Shown: positions 1 through 9,279 of the stretch, one piece after another
Position numbering within the stretch: position 1 is the first letter of the stretch
How the letters are laid out: the number at the start of each line of letters is the position of its first letter
Assembly: GCF_019243775.1 (NCBI RefSeq)
Contig: NZ_CP069157.1
Span: 1,054,001-1,118,000, forward strand
Length of the DNA: 64,000 nucleotides
Direction of reading: 5' to 3'
From: Morganella morganii
Lineage (GTDB): Bacteria; Pseudomonadota; Gammaproteobacteria; Enterobacterales; Enterobacteriaceae
The notes under the pieces: generated by a model
Seen by the model: only the letters and a program-made list of their open reading frames with translations
Told to the model about the DNA's origin: nothing
The model's database searches: none
Translations under genes and position numbers: made by a program

Positions 1-100
1 GGCCGGTGATGGTCACCAGCGCCAGATCGCTGAGGGAAATGCGTGTCAGGGGGAGAGAATCACTCAGTTGCGGGAGTAATGTATTTGTTTCTGTGTTCAT
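1..100 (-). CDS. ygfZ: tRNA-modifying protein YgfZ, 5' fragment
   Basis: Only the first 33 codons are inside the window; the gene runs off the left edge. The visible N-terminus contains LPLTRISLSDLALVTITG, which resembles the start of enterobacterial YgfZ, a folate-binding protein that helps repair or assemble iron-sulfur enzymes such as MiaB. The gene is divergent from sdhE, the arrangement known from E. coli, which supports the call. The ATG at 98-100 follows a weak AGG-containing ribosome site. The identification rests on about 20 residues plus gene order. Confidence 0.75.
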   Translation of the reverse strand, partial: MNTETNTLLPQLSDSLPLTRISLSDLALVTITG

Positions 101-376
101 GATGTTTTACCTGTCCGGAGAGCTGTGCAATGTATGGTAAAAGAGATAACAGACATTGCAAGAGAATATTATTGACCCTTTGTGTGATGCGGTACGTGCG
201 GAGTGACAATGAAACCGGCAGTTGCGGATTTCATTTATTTTTCCGCCTGAGACGCATTTTTCTCCGGCATGTGCGGCAGACGATTTTCTTTATTGTCAGG
301 GCTTGGTAGGCTACGCTGGTATCATCAGTTATGTTTACCGGTCTGATAAACCGCTTCTTATAAAAAGGATATACCG
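101..376. other. ygfZ-sdhE divergent intergenic region
   Basis: About 275 bases separate the divergent ygfZ and sdhE starts and must hold both promoters. No clear operator or hairpin was recognised. AAGGA at 365-369 lies 7 bases before the GTG of sdhE and decides that start. Confidence 0.5.
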
Positions 377-664
377 GTGTTAGATATTGAAAATAAAGCC
401 CGCATCCACTGGGCCTGCCGTCGCGGCATGCGGGAGCTGGATATTGCGATTATGCCGTTTTTTCAGCATGAATATGACACGCTGACCGATGCTCAGAAAC
501 AGGATTTTGTGCAGTTGCTGAACTGCCCGGACCCGGATCTGTTTAACTGGCTGATGAATAAAGGCCGTCCGGATGATGAGGCGCTGTATCAGATAATCCG
601 GCTGATTCAGGAACGTAATCAGGCACGGATGGCAGCACAGAACGCAGCGTATTATCCGGACTGA
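377..664 (+). CDS. sdhE: FAD assembly factor SdhE (YgfY)
   Basis: Small soluble protein that promotes covalent attachment of FAD to the SdhA and FrdA flavoproteins. The diagnostic RGxxE motif is present as R16-G-M-R-E20, followed by the family-typical IMPFF and DPDLFNWLM stretches. Its 95 residues are slightly longer than the E. coli protein because of the C-terminal tail. The start codon is GTG with AAGGA 7 bases upstream. It is followed by cptA (ygfX), the usual partner. Identification is firm from the motif, length and gene order. Confidence 0.95.
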   Translation: MLDIENKARIHWACRRGMRELDIAIMPFFQHEYDTLTDAQKQDFVQLLNCPDPDLFNWLMNKGRPDDEALYQIIRLIQERNQARMAAQNAAYYPD

Positions 665-815
665 GCGGCAGAAAAAGTCATAACCGGTCACAGTTATTTC
701 ATAGGAAACCGGGAAGGAATGCCGTATATTTTCCGGCTGACGGACGCGGGATAACCGGGTTCTCAGCCGGACAGCGGGTGCTGTCATTATGTCAGGATAC
801 AGAGGGGGCAGACCG

Positions 816-1223
816 GTGGTTTTATGGAAATCAGTATTACGTGTCTCATTTAATACTCAGGTCTTCTCAACACTGATTTACGGTGTGCTGGCGCTGAGTG
901 TATTATTTGCGCCCTGGCCCGGCAGAACCTCATTTATCTGGCTGCCGCTGACATTGCTGCTGATCGCAGGCTGGGGGCGGACACAGTATAAAATCAGCAA
1001 ACGCGCCGGTCCCGCCAGTCTGCAGAATCAAAACCGGATTTTATGGCGTAAAAGCGAGTGGGAAATCACTAAACCGCCATATATTACCCGGCTGGGTATC
1101 CGTCTGCATCTGCGCTCACTGACCTCCGGGCGGCAGAAATACCTGTGGATAGCCTCTGACAGTGTCCCGAAAGAGGCATGGAGCAGCCTTAATCAGCTGC
1201 TTTTACAGTACCCGGATATCTGA
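816..1223 (+). CDS. cptA: Membrane protein CptA/YgfX
   Basis: Inner-membrane protein encoded next to sdhE. In E. coli it has been described as a toxin-like partner (CptA) affecting cytoskeletal proteins, though a role in succinate dehydrogenase or flavin biology has also been suggested. Two hydrophobic helices lie at about residues 15-60, followed by a cytosolic region. I chose the GTG at 816, giving MVLWKSVLRV, because AGGGGG lies 7 bases upstream and the N-terminus then matches the family; an in-frame ATG at 789 adds nine unlikely residues. The length is 135 residues. The biochemical role is unsettled in the literature. Confidence 0.85.
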   Translation: MVLWKSVLRVSFNTQVFSTLIYGVLALSVLFAPWPGRTSFIWLPLTLLLIAGWGRTQYKISKRAGPASLQNQNRILWRKSEWEITKPPYITRLGIRLHLRSLTSGRQKYLWIASDSVPKEAWSSLNQLLLQYPDI

Positions 1224-1228
1224 TCGGC

Positions 1229-1747
1229 CTACAGCAGTTCCTGAACTTCCTCAAGTACCTGCATACACCATGTGGCGATGCGCTCTTCGCTTTCGTCATA
1301 CTGATTGACATCATCAAGTGCCAGGCCGACAAAGTGTTTGCCGTCCGGGGTCAGGGCTTTCGGGCTGGTGAAGGTATAACCGTCCACCGGCCAGTAACCG
1401 GCAAATTTTACCCCGGATGATTGCAGCTGCTGATGCAGATAGCCCAGTGCGTCCAGGAACCAGTCGCTGTAATCCACCTGATCACCCATGCCGTACATAG
1501 CGACAATTTTTCCCGATAAATCAAGCTGCGGCAGTTGCTCCCACACCGCCAGCCAGTCTTCCTGGATTTCACCGAAATCCCAGGTCGGAATGCCGAGGAT
1601 CAGCACCGGGTAGCTTTCCATCAGTTGCAGATCTGTCTCTTTCACATCATGGAGTTCAACGAGATCATCACCTAAAATATCACGGATTTTTTCAGCTGCC
1701 ATTTCGGTATAGCAGGTGCTGGAACCATAAAAAAGACCAATTTTCAT
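1229..1747 (-). CDS. fldB: Flavodoxin FldB
   Basis: FMN-binding electron carrier of 172 residues. The phosphate-binding loop appears as [12 protein letters not shown] near residues 8-19, and the [12 protein letters not shown] segment that shields the flavin is well kept. It resembles FldB more than FldA, and its position between cptA and xerD matches the enteric gene order. In E. coli fldB belongs to the SoxRS oxidative-stress response; no sox box was searched for in detail. The gene converges on cptA with a 5-base gap and is divergent from xerD. Confidence 0.95.
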   Translation of the reverse strand: MKIGLFYGSSTCYTEMAAEKIRDILGDDLVELHDVKETDLQLMESYPVLILGIPTWDFGEIQEDWLAVWEQLPQLDLSGKIVAMYGMGDQVDYSDWFLDALGYLHQQLQSSGVKFAGYWPVDGYTFTSPKALTPDGKHFVGLALDDVNQYDESEERIATWCMQVLEEVQELL

Positions 1748-1880
1748 CTGTTTATTCTGCTGTGTATCGGGTAAAAAATGAAAGCCCGCCGCCTCTGTGC
1801 GCTGCTTTCATCACAGGATTACGGTATTGTAACAGAAGATAAGTTAATTCTGACACGGGAATTCAAACGGGAGGTCAGCG

Positions 1881-2795
1881 GTGAAGGACGCCGTACAACA
1901 CAGCGAAAGTGATGCACTGACAGAGCAGTTTCTTGATACTATCTGGCTGGAACAGAATTTATCGGAAAACACTCTGGCATCCTATCGCCTGGATTTACAG
2001 GCACTGGCGGACTGGCTGGCGCCGCAGGATCTGGACTGGTTATCGCTGACCACCCTTGATTTGCAGGCTTTTCTGGCCGGCCGGCTGGATCGCGGTTACA
2101 AAGCTACCAGTTCGGCGCGGATGCTCAGCTCGCTGCGCCGGTTTTTCCAGTATTGCTACCGTGAAAAACTGCGGACGGATGACCCGACTATTCAGCTGGC
2201 GGCACCCAAACTGCCCGCCCGGCTGCCGAAAGATTTGAGCGAAAGCCAGGTGGATGACCTGCTTGCGGCTCCGGATGTTACCGATCCGCTTGAACTGCGC
2301 GATAAAGCCATGCTGGAAGTGCTTTATGCCTGCGGACTGCGCGTGACAGAGCTGGTGTCACTGTCGCTGCCGGATGTCAGTCTGCGCCAGGGCGTGATCC
2401 GTGTGATCGGTAAAGGTAATAAAGAGCGTCTGGTGCCGATGGGGGAAGAAGCGGTGTACTGGCTGGAGGTTTATCTGGCACAGGCCAGACCGTCACTGCT
2501 GAACGGACAGGCTACGGACGTGCTGTTCCCGAGCAAACTCGGGCGGCAGATGACGCGGCAGACATTCTGGCACCGCATCAAACACTATGCGGTCGTAGCC
2601 GGGATTGCGACTGAAAAACTCTCGCCCCATGTGCTGCGCCATGCCTTTGCCACGCATCTGCTCAATCACGGGGCGGATCTGCGGGTGGTGCAGATGCTGC
2701 TGGGGCACAGTGATTTATCCACCACACAAATTTATACCCATGTCGCGACGGAGCGGTTACGCACGCTGCACCAGCAGCACCATCCGCGCGGCTGA
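1881..2795 (+). CDS. xerD: Site-specific tyrosine recombinase XerD
   Basis: Chromosome-dimer resolution recombinase that acts with XerC at dif under FtsK control. The protein has 304 residues, with an N-terminal SAM-like core-binding domain (about 1-110) and a C-terminal catalytic domain. Catalytic residues can be read in GLRVTEL (Arg about 154), GKGNKERLVP (Lys about 178), HVLRHAFATH (His/Arg about 250 and 253) and GHSDLSTTQIYTH (His about 276, nucleophilic Tyr about 285). The start is GTG after GAGGT. dsbC follows 12 bases later and recJ next, the conserved enteric xerD-dsbC-recJ run. Confidence 0.97.
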   Translation: MKDAVQHSESDALTEQFLDTIWLEQNLSENTLASYRLDLQALADWLAPQDLDWLSLTTLDLQAFLAGRLDRGYKATSSARMLSSLRRFFQYCYREKLRTDDPTIQLAAPKLPARLPKDLSESQVDDLLAAPDVTDPLELRDKAMLEVLYACGLRVTELVSLSLPDVSLRQGVIRVIGKGNKERLVPMGEEAVYWLEVYLAQARPSLLNGQATDVLFPSKLGRQMTRQTFWHRIKHYAVVAGIATEKLSPHVLRHAFATHLLNHGADLRVVQMLLGHSDLSTTQIYTHVATERLRTLHQQHHPRG

Positions 2796-2807
2796 TAAGG
2801 AAACAGT

Positions 2808-3500
2808 ATGCTGAAAATTGTATCATCCGCACTGGCGCTTCTGCTTGTGTTCAGTCACGGCGCGGTTGCCGGGGAAAGCGAAATCAAAGCGGCACTGGGC
2901 AAAATGGATATGACCGCCACCATGATCCGCCCGTCACCGGTGCCGGGTGTCTCGGCGGTAGCCACCCCGCAGGGTGTTTTTTATATCAGCGATGACGGCC
3001 GTTATCTGCTGCAGGGGCCGATGTTTGATATGAGCGGCAAAACCCCGAAAAATATCACCAATAATGTGCTGCTGGATGAGCTGAACAGCCTGGAAAATGA
3101 GATGATCATTTATAAATCTCAGCGCGGCAGCCACGTTATTACTGTCTTTACGGATATCACCTGTCCGTACTGCCTGAAGTTACATAATGAAAATAAGGCG
3201 CTGAATGATAAAGGCATTACGGTCCGTTATCTGGCGTTTCCGCGCAAAGGGCCGGATTCAGCTGTCGGCCGGGAAATGCAGTCAGTCTGGTGTAACGGGT
3301 TCAAAACCAAAGCGCTGGATAACGTGTTCCGTAATGAACCTATCCCGCAGATAGACAGCTGTAACATTGATATCAGTAAACACTATAATCTCGGCCTGAA
3401 ATTCGGCATCACCGGCACTCCGGCGATTGTCCTTGAGGACGGAACGCTGATTGCCGGTTACCTGTCAGCGGATAAAATTGCTGAATTAGTAAATAAATAA
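2808..3500 (+). CDS. dsbC: Thiol:disulfide isomerase DsbC
   Basis: Periplasmic dimeric disulfide isomerase, kept reduced by DsbD. A signal peptide of about 21 residues ends at AVA-GES. An N-terminal dimerisation domain follows, then a thioredoxin-fold domain with its active site at C119-P-Y-C122. The cis-proline loop TGTPAIV and the second cysteine pair, around SVWCNG and DSCNI, are present. The active-site dipeptide is Pro-Tyr, whereas E. coli DsbC has Gly-Tyr; this dipeptide tunes redox potential. The 230-residue length is normal. It sits between xerD and recJ. Confidence 0.96.
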   Translation: MLKIVSSALALLLVFSHGAVAGESEIKAALGKMDMTATMIRPSPVPGVSAVATPQGVFYISDDGRYLLQGPMFDMSGKTPKNITNNVLLDELNSLENEMIIYKSQRGSHVITVFTDITCPYCLKLHNENKALNDKGITVRYLAFPRKGPDSAVGREMQSVWCNGFKTKALDNVFRNEPIPQIDSCNIDISKHYNLGLKFGITGTPAIVLEDGTLIAGYLSADKIAELVNK

Positions 3501-3522
3501 TTAATAGTATAATCAGGTTGTT

Positions 3523-5256
3523 ATGATAAAAACAGAACTCCGCCGCCGTGATGCGGGGGATTATACAGCACTGCTTTCTCCCGATCGCCCCGAACTGTTA
3601 TGCCGTCTGTATGCTGCCAGAGGAATTACCTCTGCCGAGCAACTGGAGCGCGGTGCACGCGGGCTGCTTAATTACGGTCAGCTTAATGGCATTGACCAGG
3701 CCGTTGTACTGCTGAAAGAAGCACTGCACCAGAATCAGCGGATTGTGATTGTCGGCGATTTTGATGCTGACGGCGCGACCAGTACGGCATTGTCGGTCCG
3801 TGCACTGCGCCGGATGGGATTCCGGCAGGTGGATTTTCTTGTCCCCAACCGTTTTGAGGACGGCTACGGGCTCAGCGCACAGGTGACAGAGCAGGCCCGC
3901 CGCAAAGGGGCGGAGCTGATTATGACAGTGGATAACGGTATTTCCTCTCATGACGGCGTGGCCGCTGCTCATGCTGCCGGGATCCGCGTGATTGTGACTG
4001 ACCACCATCTGCCGGGAGAGATTCTGCCGCCGGCGGAAGCGATTATTAACCCGAACCTGGCAGACTGCGGATTTCTCTCCAAATCCCTCGCCGGTGTCGG
4101 CGTAACCTTTTATCTGATGTCCGCGCTGCGGGCATCACTGCGGGCGGACGACTGGTTCGCACAACAGAATATTGCCGAGCCGAACCTGGCTGAACTGCTT
4201 GACCTGGTCGCACTGGGCACAGTGGCAGATGTGGTGCCGCTTGATCAGAACAACCGTATCCTTGTGCATCAGGGGCTGAACCGCATCCGTGCCGGACGCT
4301 GCTGTGCCGGGATCACCGCGCTGCTGGAGATCTCCAAACGGCAGGCTCCCGCACTGGTGGCGAGTGACCTGGGTTTTGCGCTCGGGCCGCGTCTGAATGC
4401 GGCGGGCAGACTGGATGATATGTCAGTCGGTGTTGAACTGCTGCTGACGGATGATATGGCGAAAGCACGCATGCTGGCACATGAACTGGACGGCCTGAAT
4501 CAGACCCGGCGCGAAATCGAGCAGGGGATGCAGCAGGAAGCCCTGACATTGTTCAGCAAAATTGAGCACAGCACTACGGAAATGCCGTCAGGAATAGCTC
4601 TGTATCACCCTGAGTGGCATCAGGGCGTGGTCGGTATTCTCGCCTCGCGTATCAAAGAACGTTATCACCGTCCGGTGATTGCCTTTGCGCCGTGCGGTGA
4701 TGGTCTGCTGAAAGGCTCCGGGCGCTCGGTAAGCGGCCTGCATCTGCGGGATGTGCTCGAGCGGCTTGATACGCTCAATCCGGGAATGATGGCCGCATTC
4801 GGCGGCCATGCGATGGCGGCCGGGCTTTCTCTGCCGGAATCGTATTTCCCTGATTTTCAGCATAAATTTGCCGCGCTGGTGGATGATATGATTGACCCCG
4901 GCTTGCTGCACGGGGTTATCTGGAGCGACGGCGTGCTGTCACCGCAGGATATGACACTGGAAACCGCTGGTTTGCTGCGTGAAGGCGGGCCGTGGGGGCA
5001 GGGGTTCCCGGAGCCGTTGTTTGACGGCACATTCCGGCTGCTGCAACAGCGCATCGTCGGCGAAAAACATCTGAAAGTGATGATTGAACCGGAAGGCGGC
5101 GGTCCGCTGCTCGACGGAATCGCCTTTAATGTGGATGTAAATTACTGGCCGGACAACAGTGTGCAGCGGGTTCGTCTCGCGTATAAACTGGATGTGAATG
5201 AGTTCCGCGGACAGCGCAGTGTGCAGTTACTGATAGAACATATCTGGCCGGATTAA
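3523..5256 (+). CDS. recJ: Single-strand DNA-specific exonuclease RecJ
   Basis: 5'-3' single-strand exonuclease of the RecF and mismatch-repair pathways. DHH-superfamily metal-binding motifs are visible: GDFDADG near 78-84, VDNGISSH near 137-143, the VTDHH signature near 158-162, and GGHAMAAG of the DHHA1 domain in the C-terminal half. The length of 577 residues equals the family norm. It starts 22 bases after dsbC, so the two are probably cotranscribed. Confidence 0.97.
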   Translation: MIKTELRRRDAGDYTALLSPDRPELLCRLYAARGITSAEQLERGARGLLNYGQLNGIDQAVVLLKEALHQNQRIVIVGDFDADGATSTALSVRALRRMGFRQVDFLVPNRFEDGYGLSAQVTEQARRKGAELIMTVDNGISSHDGVAAAHAAGIRVIVTDHHLPGEILPPAEAIINPNLADCGFLSKSLAGVGVTFYLMSALRASLRADDWFAQQNIAEPNLAELLDLVALGTVADVVPLDQNNRILVHQGLNRIRAGRCCAGITALLEISKRQAPALVASDLGFALGPRLNAAGRLDDMSVGVELLLTDDMAKARMLAHELDGLNQTRREIEQGMQQEALTLFSKIEHSTTEMPSGIALYHPEWHQGVVGILASRIKERYHRPVIAFAPCGDGLLKGSGRSVSGLHLRDVLERLDTLNPGMMAAFGGHAMAAGLSLPESYFPDFQHKFAALVDDMIDPGLLHGVIWSDGVLSPQDMTLETAGLLREGGPWGQGFPEPLFDGTFRLLQQRIVGEKHLKVMIEPEGGGPLLDGIAFNVDVNYWPDNSVQRVRLAYKLDVNEFRGQRSVQLLIEHIWPD

Positions 5257-5360
5257 TTTTAGTCCGAAAGGGGTTTGCGGTGCTGTCATGATGAGCGGAT
5301 TTTCGCTACAATGTGCAGTTCTCACATTATTACCTGACAATCAACAAAAGATAAAAAGAC

Positions 5361-6459
5361 ATGTTTGAAATTAACCCGGTAAAAAATCAGATCCAGGATT
5401 TGACTGAGCGTACTTCGGTGCTTCGGGGGTATCTTTGACTACGATGCCAAGAAAGAGCGCTTAGAAGAAGTTAACGCCGAGCTGGAACAGCCTGACGTCT
5501 GGAACGAACCTGAACGTGCCCAGGCACTCGGTAAGGAACGCGCCTCTCTGGAAGCCATCGTGGAAACCATTGATGACCTTGACCAGGGGCTTGAGGATGT
5601 CAGCGGTCTGCTGGAACTCGCCGTCGAAGCGGATGACGAAGAGACCTTTAACGAAGCTGTTGAAGAGCTGAAGGGACTGGAAGACAAACTCGGTCAGCTG
5701 GAATTCCGCCGGATGTTCTCCGGTGAATATGACAGCGCTGACTGCTACCTTGATCTCCAGGCCGGTTCCGGTGGTACAGAAGCTCAGGACTGGGCAAGCA
5801 TGCTGCTGCGTATGTATCTGCGCTGGGCAGAAAGCCGCGGCTTTAAAACCGAAATTATTGAAGAATCTGACGGCGACGTGGCCGGTCTGAAATCGGCAAC
5901 GGTTAAGATCATGGGCGAATACGCCTACGGCTGGCTGCGCACCGAAACCGGCGTTCACCGCCTGGTGCGCAAGAGCCCGTTTGACTCCGGCGGCCGCCGC
6001 CATACCTCGTTCAGTTCCGCGTTTATCTATCCGGAAGTGGACGATGACATTGATATTGAAATCAATCCGGCGGATATCCGTATTGACGTTTACCGCGCCT
6101 CCGGTGCCGGTGGTCAGCACGTGAACAAAACGGAATCTGCGGTGCGTCTTACCCATATTCCGACCGGTATCGTCACACAATGTCAGAATGACCGCTCGCA
6201 GCATAAGAATAAAGATCAGGCTTTCCGTCAGATGAAAGCAAAACTTTATGAATATGAAATGCAGAAGAAAAACGCCGATAAACAAGAAATGGAAGATAAC
6301 AAATCCGACATCGGCTGGGGCAGTCAGATCCGTTCTTATGTACTTGATGATTCCCGTATTAAAGATCTCCGTACCGGTGTGGAAACCCGCAATACGCAGG
6401 CTGTATTAGACGGCGATCTGGATAAATTTATTGAGGCCAGCTTAAAAGCGGGTTTATAA
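5361..6459 (+). CDS. prfB: Peptide chain release factor 2 (programmed +1 frameshift)
   Basis: Release factor 2 recognises UGA and UAA. The gene is read in two frames: 25 codons from the ATG at 5361 end in CTT TGA (5433-5438), and a +1 shift continues at GAC (5437) to give 365 residues, exactly the E. coli length. The stop-recognition SPF motif (in KSPFDSGG, about 205-207) and the catalytic GGQ (in [12 protein letters not shown], about 250-252) are intact. lysS follows after 9 bases, giving the usual prfB-lysS operon. The frameshift makes synthesis autoregulatory: low RF2 slows termination at the internal UGA and favours the shift. Confidence 0.97.
5424..5439 (+). promoter_or_regulatory. RF2 +1 recoding site
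   Basis: The cassette reads CGG GGG TAT CTT TGA C. The GGGGG run acts as an internal Shine-Dalgarno-like sequence three bases before the slippery CTT and the in-frame TGA. In E. coli the same run reads AGGGGG; here the first base is C, which slightly shortens the anti-SD match. Confidence 0.93.
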
Positions 6460-6468
6460 GGATTAAAA

Positions 6469-7986
6469 ATGTCACAAGATCAACACAGTGCTGAGCAGGC
6501 ACCTGATTTAAATAACGAATTAAAAACACGCCGTGAAAAACTGGCACAGTTGCGTGAGAAAGAAGCCGTTGCATTCCCGAATGATTTCCGCCGTGACGCG
6601 GTATCCGGTGAGCTGCATGAAAAATATGGTGAAAAAAGCGCGGAAGAGCTGGAAGCCCTGAATATCGAAGTGGCGATTGCCGGCCGTATGATGACCCGCC
6701 GTATCATGGGTAAAGCCTCTTTTGCCACCTTACAGGACACTGCGGGCCGTATTCAGATTTACGTTTCCCGTGATGATCTGGCTGAAGGCGTGTACAACGA
6801 ATCCTTTAAAAAATGGGATCTGGGCGATATCCTCGCGGCGCGCGGTAAGTTATTTAAAACCAAAACCGGCGAACTGACTGTCCACTGCACTGAAGTCCGT
6901 CTGCTGACCAAAGCACTGCGTCCGTTACCGGATAAATTCCACGGTCTGAGTGACCAGGAAACCCGCTACCGCCAGCGTTATCTGGATCTGATCGCCAACG
7001 ATGAATCCCGTCATACCTTTGCGGTGCGTTCACGTATTCTGGCTGAAATCCGTAAGTTTATGGTGAACAAAGGGTTTATGGAAGTGGAAACTCCGATGAT
7101 GCAGGTGATTCCGGGCGGGGCAAGTGCGCGTCCGTTTGTTACCCATCATAATGCGCTGGATATCGATATGTATTTGCGTATTGCGCCGGAGCTGTATCTG
7201 AAGCGTCTGGTGGTCGGTGGTTTTGAGCGCGTGTTTGAAATCAACCGTAACTTCCGTAACGAAGGGGTTTCCCCGCGTCACAACCCGGAATTCACCATGA
7301 TGGAACTTTATATGGCATATGCCGATTATAAAGACCTGATTGTACTGACCGAAGAGCTGTTCCGCACCATCGCTCAGGATGTGCTGGGTAACCCGGTCGT
7401 GAAATACGGTGACCAGGAATTCGATTTCGGTAAACCGTTTGCCAAACTCACCATGAAAGAAGCAATCTGCAAATATCGTCCGGAAACCAACATGGCTGAT
7501 CTGGATGATATGGATAAAGCAGTTGCTATCGCGAAATCCCTGAACATCAAAATTGAAAAATCATGGGGTCTGGGCCGCGTACAGTGTGAAATCTTCGAGG
7601 AAGTGGCAGAAAGCCATCTGATCCAGCCGACATTCATCATTGAATATCCGGCAGAAGTCTCTCCGCTGGCGCGTCGTAATGACGACAATCCGTTTATTAC
7701 TGACCGCTTTGAATTCTTTATCGGCGGCCGCGAAATCGGTAACGGTTTCTCCGAGCTGAACGATGCGGAAGATCAGGCAGAACGTTTTGCCGAGCAGGTC
7801 CGCCAGAAAGACGCTGGTGATGACGAAGCGATGTTCTATGACGAAGACTATGTTGTCGCGCTGGAGCACGGTCTGCCGCCGACAGCGGGTCTGGGTATCG
7901 GGATCGACCGCATGGTCATGCTGTTTACTGACAGCCATACCATCCGTGACGTTATCCTGTTCCCTGCGATGCGTCCGGGCAAATAA
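6469..7986 (+). CDS. lysS: Lysyl-tRNA synthetase (class II)
   Basis: Charges tRNA-Lys with lysine. The protein has 505 residues, the same length as E. coli LysS. An N-terminal OB-fold anticodon-binding domain (about 60-170) is followed by the class II catalytic core. Motif 1 is near [11 protein letters not shown], motif 2 near [14 protein letters not shown] and motif 3 at [11 protein letters not shown]. It is the second gene of the prfB operon and is followed by a rho-independent terminator and a glycine tRNA. Confidence 0.97.
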   Translation: MSQDQHSAEQAPDLNNELKTRREKLAQLREKEAVAFPNDFRRDAVSGELHEKYGEKSAEELEALNIEVAIAGRMMTRRIMGKASFATLQDTAGRIQIYVSRDDLAEGVYNESFKKWDLGDILAARGKLFKTKTGELTVHCTEVRLLTKALRPLPDKFHGLSDQETRYRQRYLDLIANDESRHTFAVRSRILAEIRKFMVNKGFMEVETPMMQVIPGGASARPFVTHHNALDIDMYLRIAPELYLKRLVVGGFERVFEINRNFRNEGVSPRHNPEFTMMELYMAYADYKDLIVLTEELFRTIAQDVLGNPVVKYGDQEFDFGKPFAKLTMKEAICKYRPETNMADLDDMDKAVAIAKSLNIKIEKSWGLGRVQCEIFEEVAESHLIQPTFIIEYPAEVSPLARRNDDNPFITDRFEFFIGGREIGNGFSELNDAEDQAERFAEQVRQKDAGDDEAMFYDEDYVVALEHGLPPTAGLGIGIDRMVMLFTDSHTIRDVILFPAMRPGK

Positions 7987-8008
7987 TTGCTGCAGTAAAT
8001 GAACACGG

Positions 8009-8037
8009 AGCCTCACAAATTTGTGGGGCTTTTTTTT
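8009..8037 (+). terminator. lysS rho-independent terminator
   Basis: AGCCTCACAA pairs with TTGTGGGGCT (one G-U pair) across a short loop, followed by a run of T residues. It closes the prfB-lysS operon. Confidence 0.9.
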
Positions 8038-8047
8038 CACTATCCTC

Positions 8048-8075
8048 TTGATAAACAAGATGACCGGCGTATAAT
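8048..8075 (+). promoter_or_regulatory. Sigma-70 promoter of tRNA-Gly
   Basis: TTGATA and a perfect TATAAT are separated by 16 bases, and the tRNA begins 16 bases after the -10 box. This is a strong stable-RNA promoter arrangement. Confidence 0.8.
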
Positions 8076-8090
8076 CTCACACATCCTGAC

Positions 8091-8164
8091 GCGGGCGTAG
8101 TTCAATGGCAGAACGAGAGCTTCCCAAGCTCTATACGAGGGTTCGATTCCCTTCGCCCGCTCCA
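8091..8164 (+). tRNA. glyU: tRNA-Gly (anticodon CCC)
   Basis: 74 bases including encoded CCA. The acceptor stem GCGGGCG/CGCCCGC is perfect. The anticodon loop TTCCCAA gives CCC, and the T-loop TTCGATT is canonical. It is almost identical to E. coli glyU, which also lies near lysS. It reads GGG codons. Confidence 0.97.
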
Positions 8165-8791
8165 ATTTTCTTCGTTAACTTCCTGTGTTATCAAATATTC
8201 CGGCAACTGAATCTCTCCGGTGCATCTCATCCCGTATGTCTGAAACTCTGATTCAGCCACACATGTGTCTGTGTCAGCATAATGGCGCTTGTCATTGCGC
8301 TCCGGCTTCGTACTGTTTTATATATTTACCGGCCCGGAGAAATATTGTGACTGAAATGAATAATTATTCAAAAATAATACTTTATTAATTTTACGAGTTT
8401 CCCGGTCATAAAATAGTATTTTTTATAACTTACTGTTATTGCACCTTAATTTAAAATTAAACTATTAGTGCGATTTGATTAAATATATATGTCGTGATTA
8501 TATTTTATTATCTTATAAATAATGATTATAGACCAGGTCACTATATTATCAGAGGATTAGTTATTATCTATAATATAGACGTAGTAACTATATTAAATAT
8601 GTATTTGTTTTTTTAATTTGCGCCAATAATATACACAACACAGTATTAACAAAATGTATTTTTATACTAACTGATATTGGTTAAATATATTTTTAGGATT
8701 ATTATTTTGATGTATATCACGGTATAGTATTTATACTTGGTTATATTAATAATTGTTCGTCAGATAGTCTTAATTTTAAACAGGTGCAAAA
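8165..8791 (+). other. AT-rich leader region upstream of speFL
   Basis: About 630 bases of AT-rich sequence without a convincing gene. It must contain the promoter of the ornithine operon. A CRP-like half-conserved site, TTTGA-N6-TCACG, lies at 8706-8721. No intrinsic terminator with a T-run is seen after tRNA-Gly. Confidence 0.5.
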
Positions 8792-8899
8792 ATGGAAAAC
8801 AATAACCGATTTTGGCCGCATATAAGACGTGTTACACACCTTATGATGTTCTCACATCGTTCGTGTTTTGATTTTAATCGTTTTAATGCACAAAGGTAG
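8792..8899 (+). CDS. speFL: SpeFL ornithine-sensing arrest leader peptide
   Basis: A 35-codon ORF from the ATG at 8792 to the TAG at 8897-8899. It begins MENNNRFWPHIRR, continues through HLMMFSHRS, and ends FDFNRFNAQR. This matches the architecture of E. coli SpeFL, a 34-residue peptide that stalls the ribosome when ornithine is bound in the exit tunnel and so prevents Rho termination before speF. The C-terminal HRS-FDF-FNA pattern is the sensor and effector part of the known peptide. An AGGTG-type ribosome site lies about 7 bases upstream. A 380-base leader separates it from speF. Confidence 0.93.
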   Translation: MENNNRFWPHIRRVTHLMMFSHRSCFDFNRFNAQR

Positions 8900-9279
8900 T
8901 CCCTCTACTGACATCCATGACGTTGTCTGCATATTGCCATCGTATGGATCGTCGACCTCTTTCTCATTATATCCCGCATTTATGTGTGGATATGCTGAAT
9001 TCTGATTGATAATTCATACTCTGGTTTTCATGCATATCAATATGCAGGTAAACAGCTTTCGTCATTCCCGGTTGCGGTAAAAAAAAGCCCTTGCTGAGAT
9101 AGTGAAAACTGTCAGTCCTGAATATTGTTTTGGCATACGTAATGGCATAAAGAGAAATGTGATTTTTTAACTCAATAGTATATTGAGGGAACAAGCTCGC
9201 ATTTATGAAAATAAATAACTGAAATATTTTTTCTGAATATTTCAGCGGGAATTTTTTGCCAAAAATAAAAGGTATGAAA
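8900..9279 (+). promoter_or_regulatory. speFL-speF leader with presumed Rho-dependent attenuator
   Basis: 380 bases between the leader peptide and speF with no intrinsic terminator and no credible ORF on the plus strand. By analogy with E. coli this segment would hold a Rho-loading region that becomes masked when the speFL ribosome stalls. That role is inferred, not visible directly. Confidence 0.5.

Noticed and set aside
5461..6285. 274-codon open frame antisense to prfB
   Set aside because: It overlaps the well-conserved RF2 coding sequence completely and shows no family resemblance; it is a codon-composition shadow.
8185..8388. 67-codon ORF after tRNA-Gly
   Set aside because: No ribosome site, Cys-rich unlikely composition, and it lies in an AT-rich non-coding leader.
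8967..9194. 75-codon minus-strand ORF in the speF leader
   Set aside because: No ribosome site or recognisable sequence; it falls in the attenuator region.
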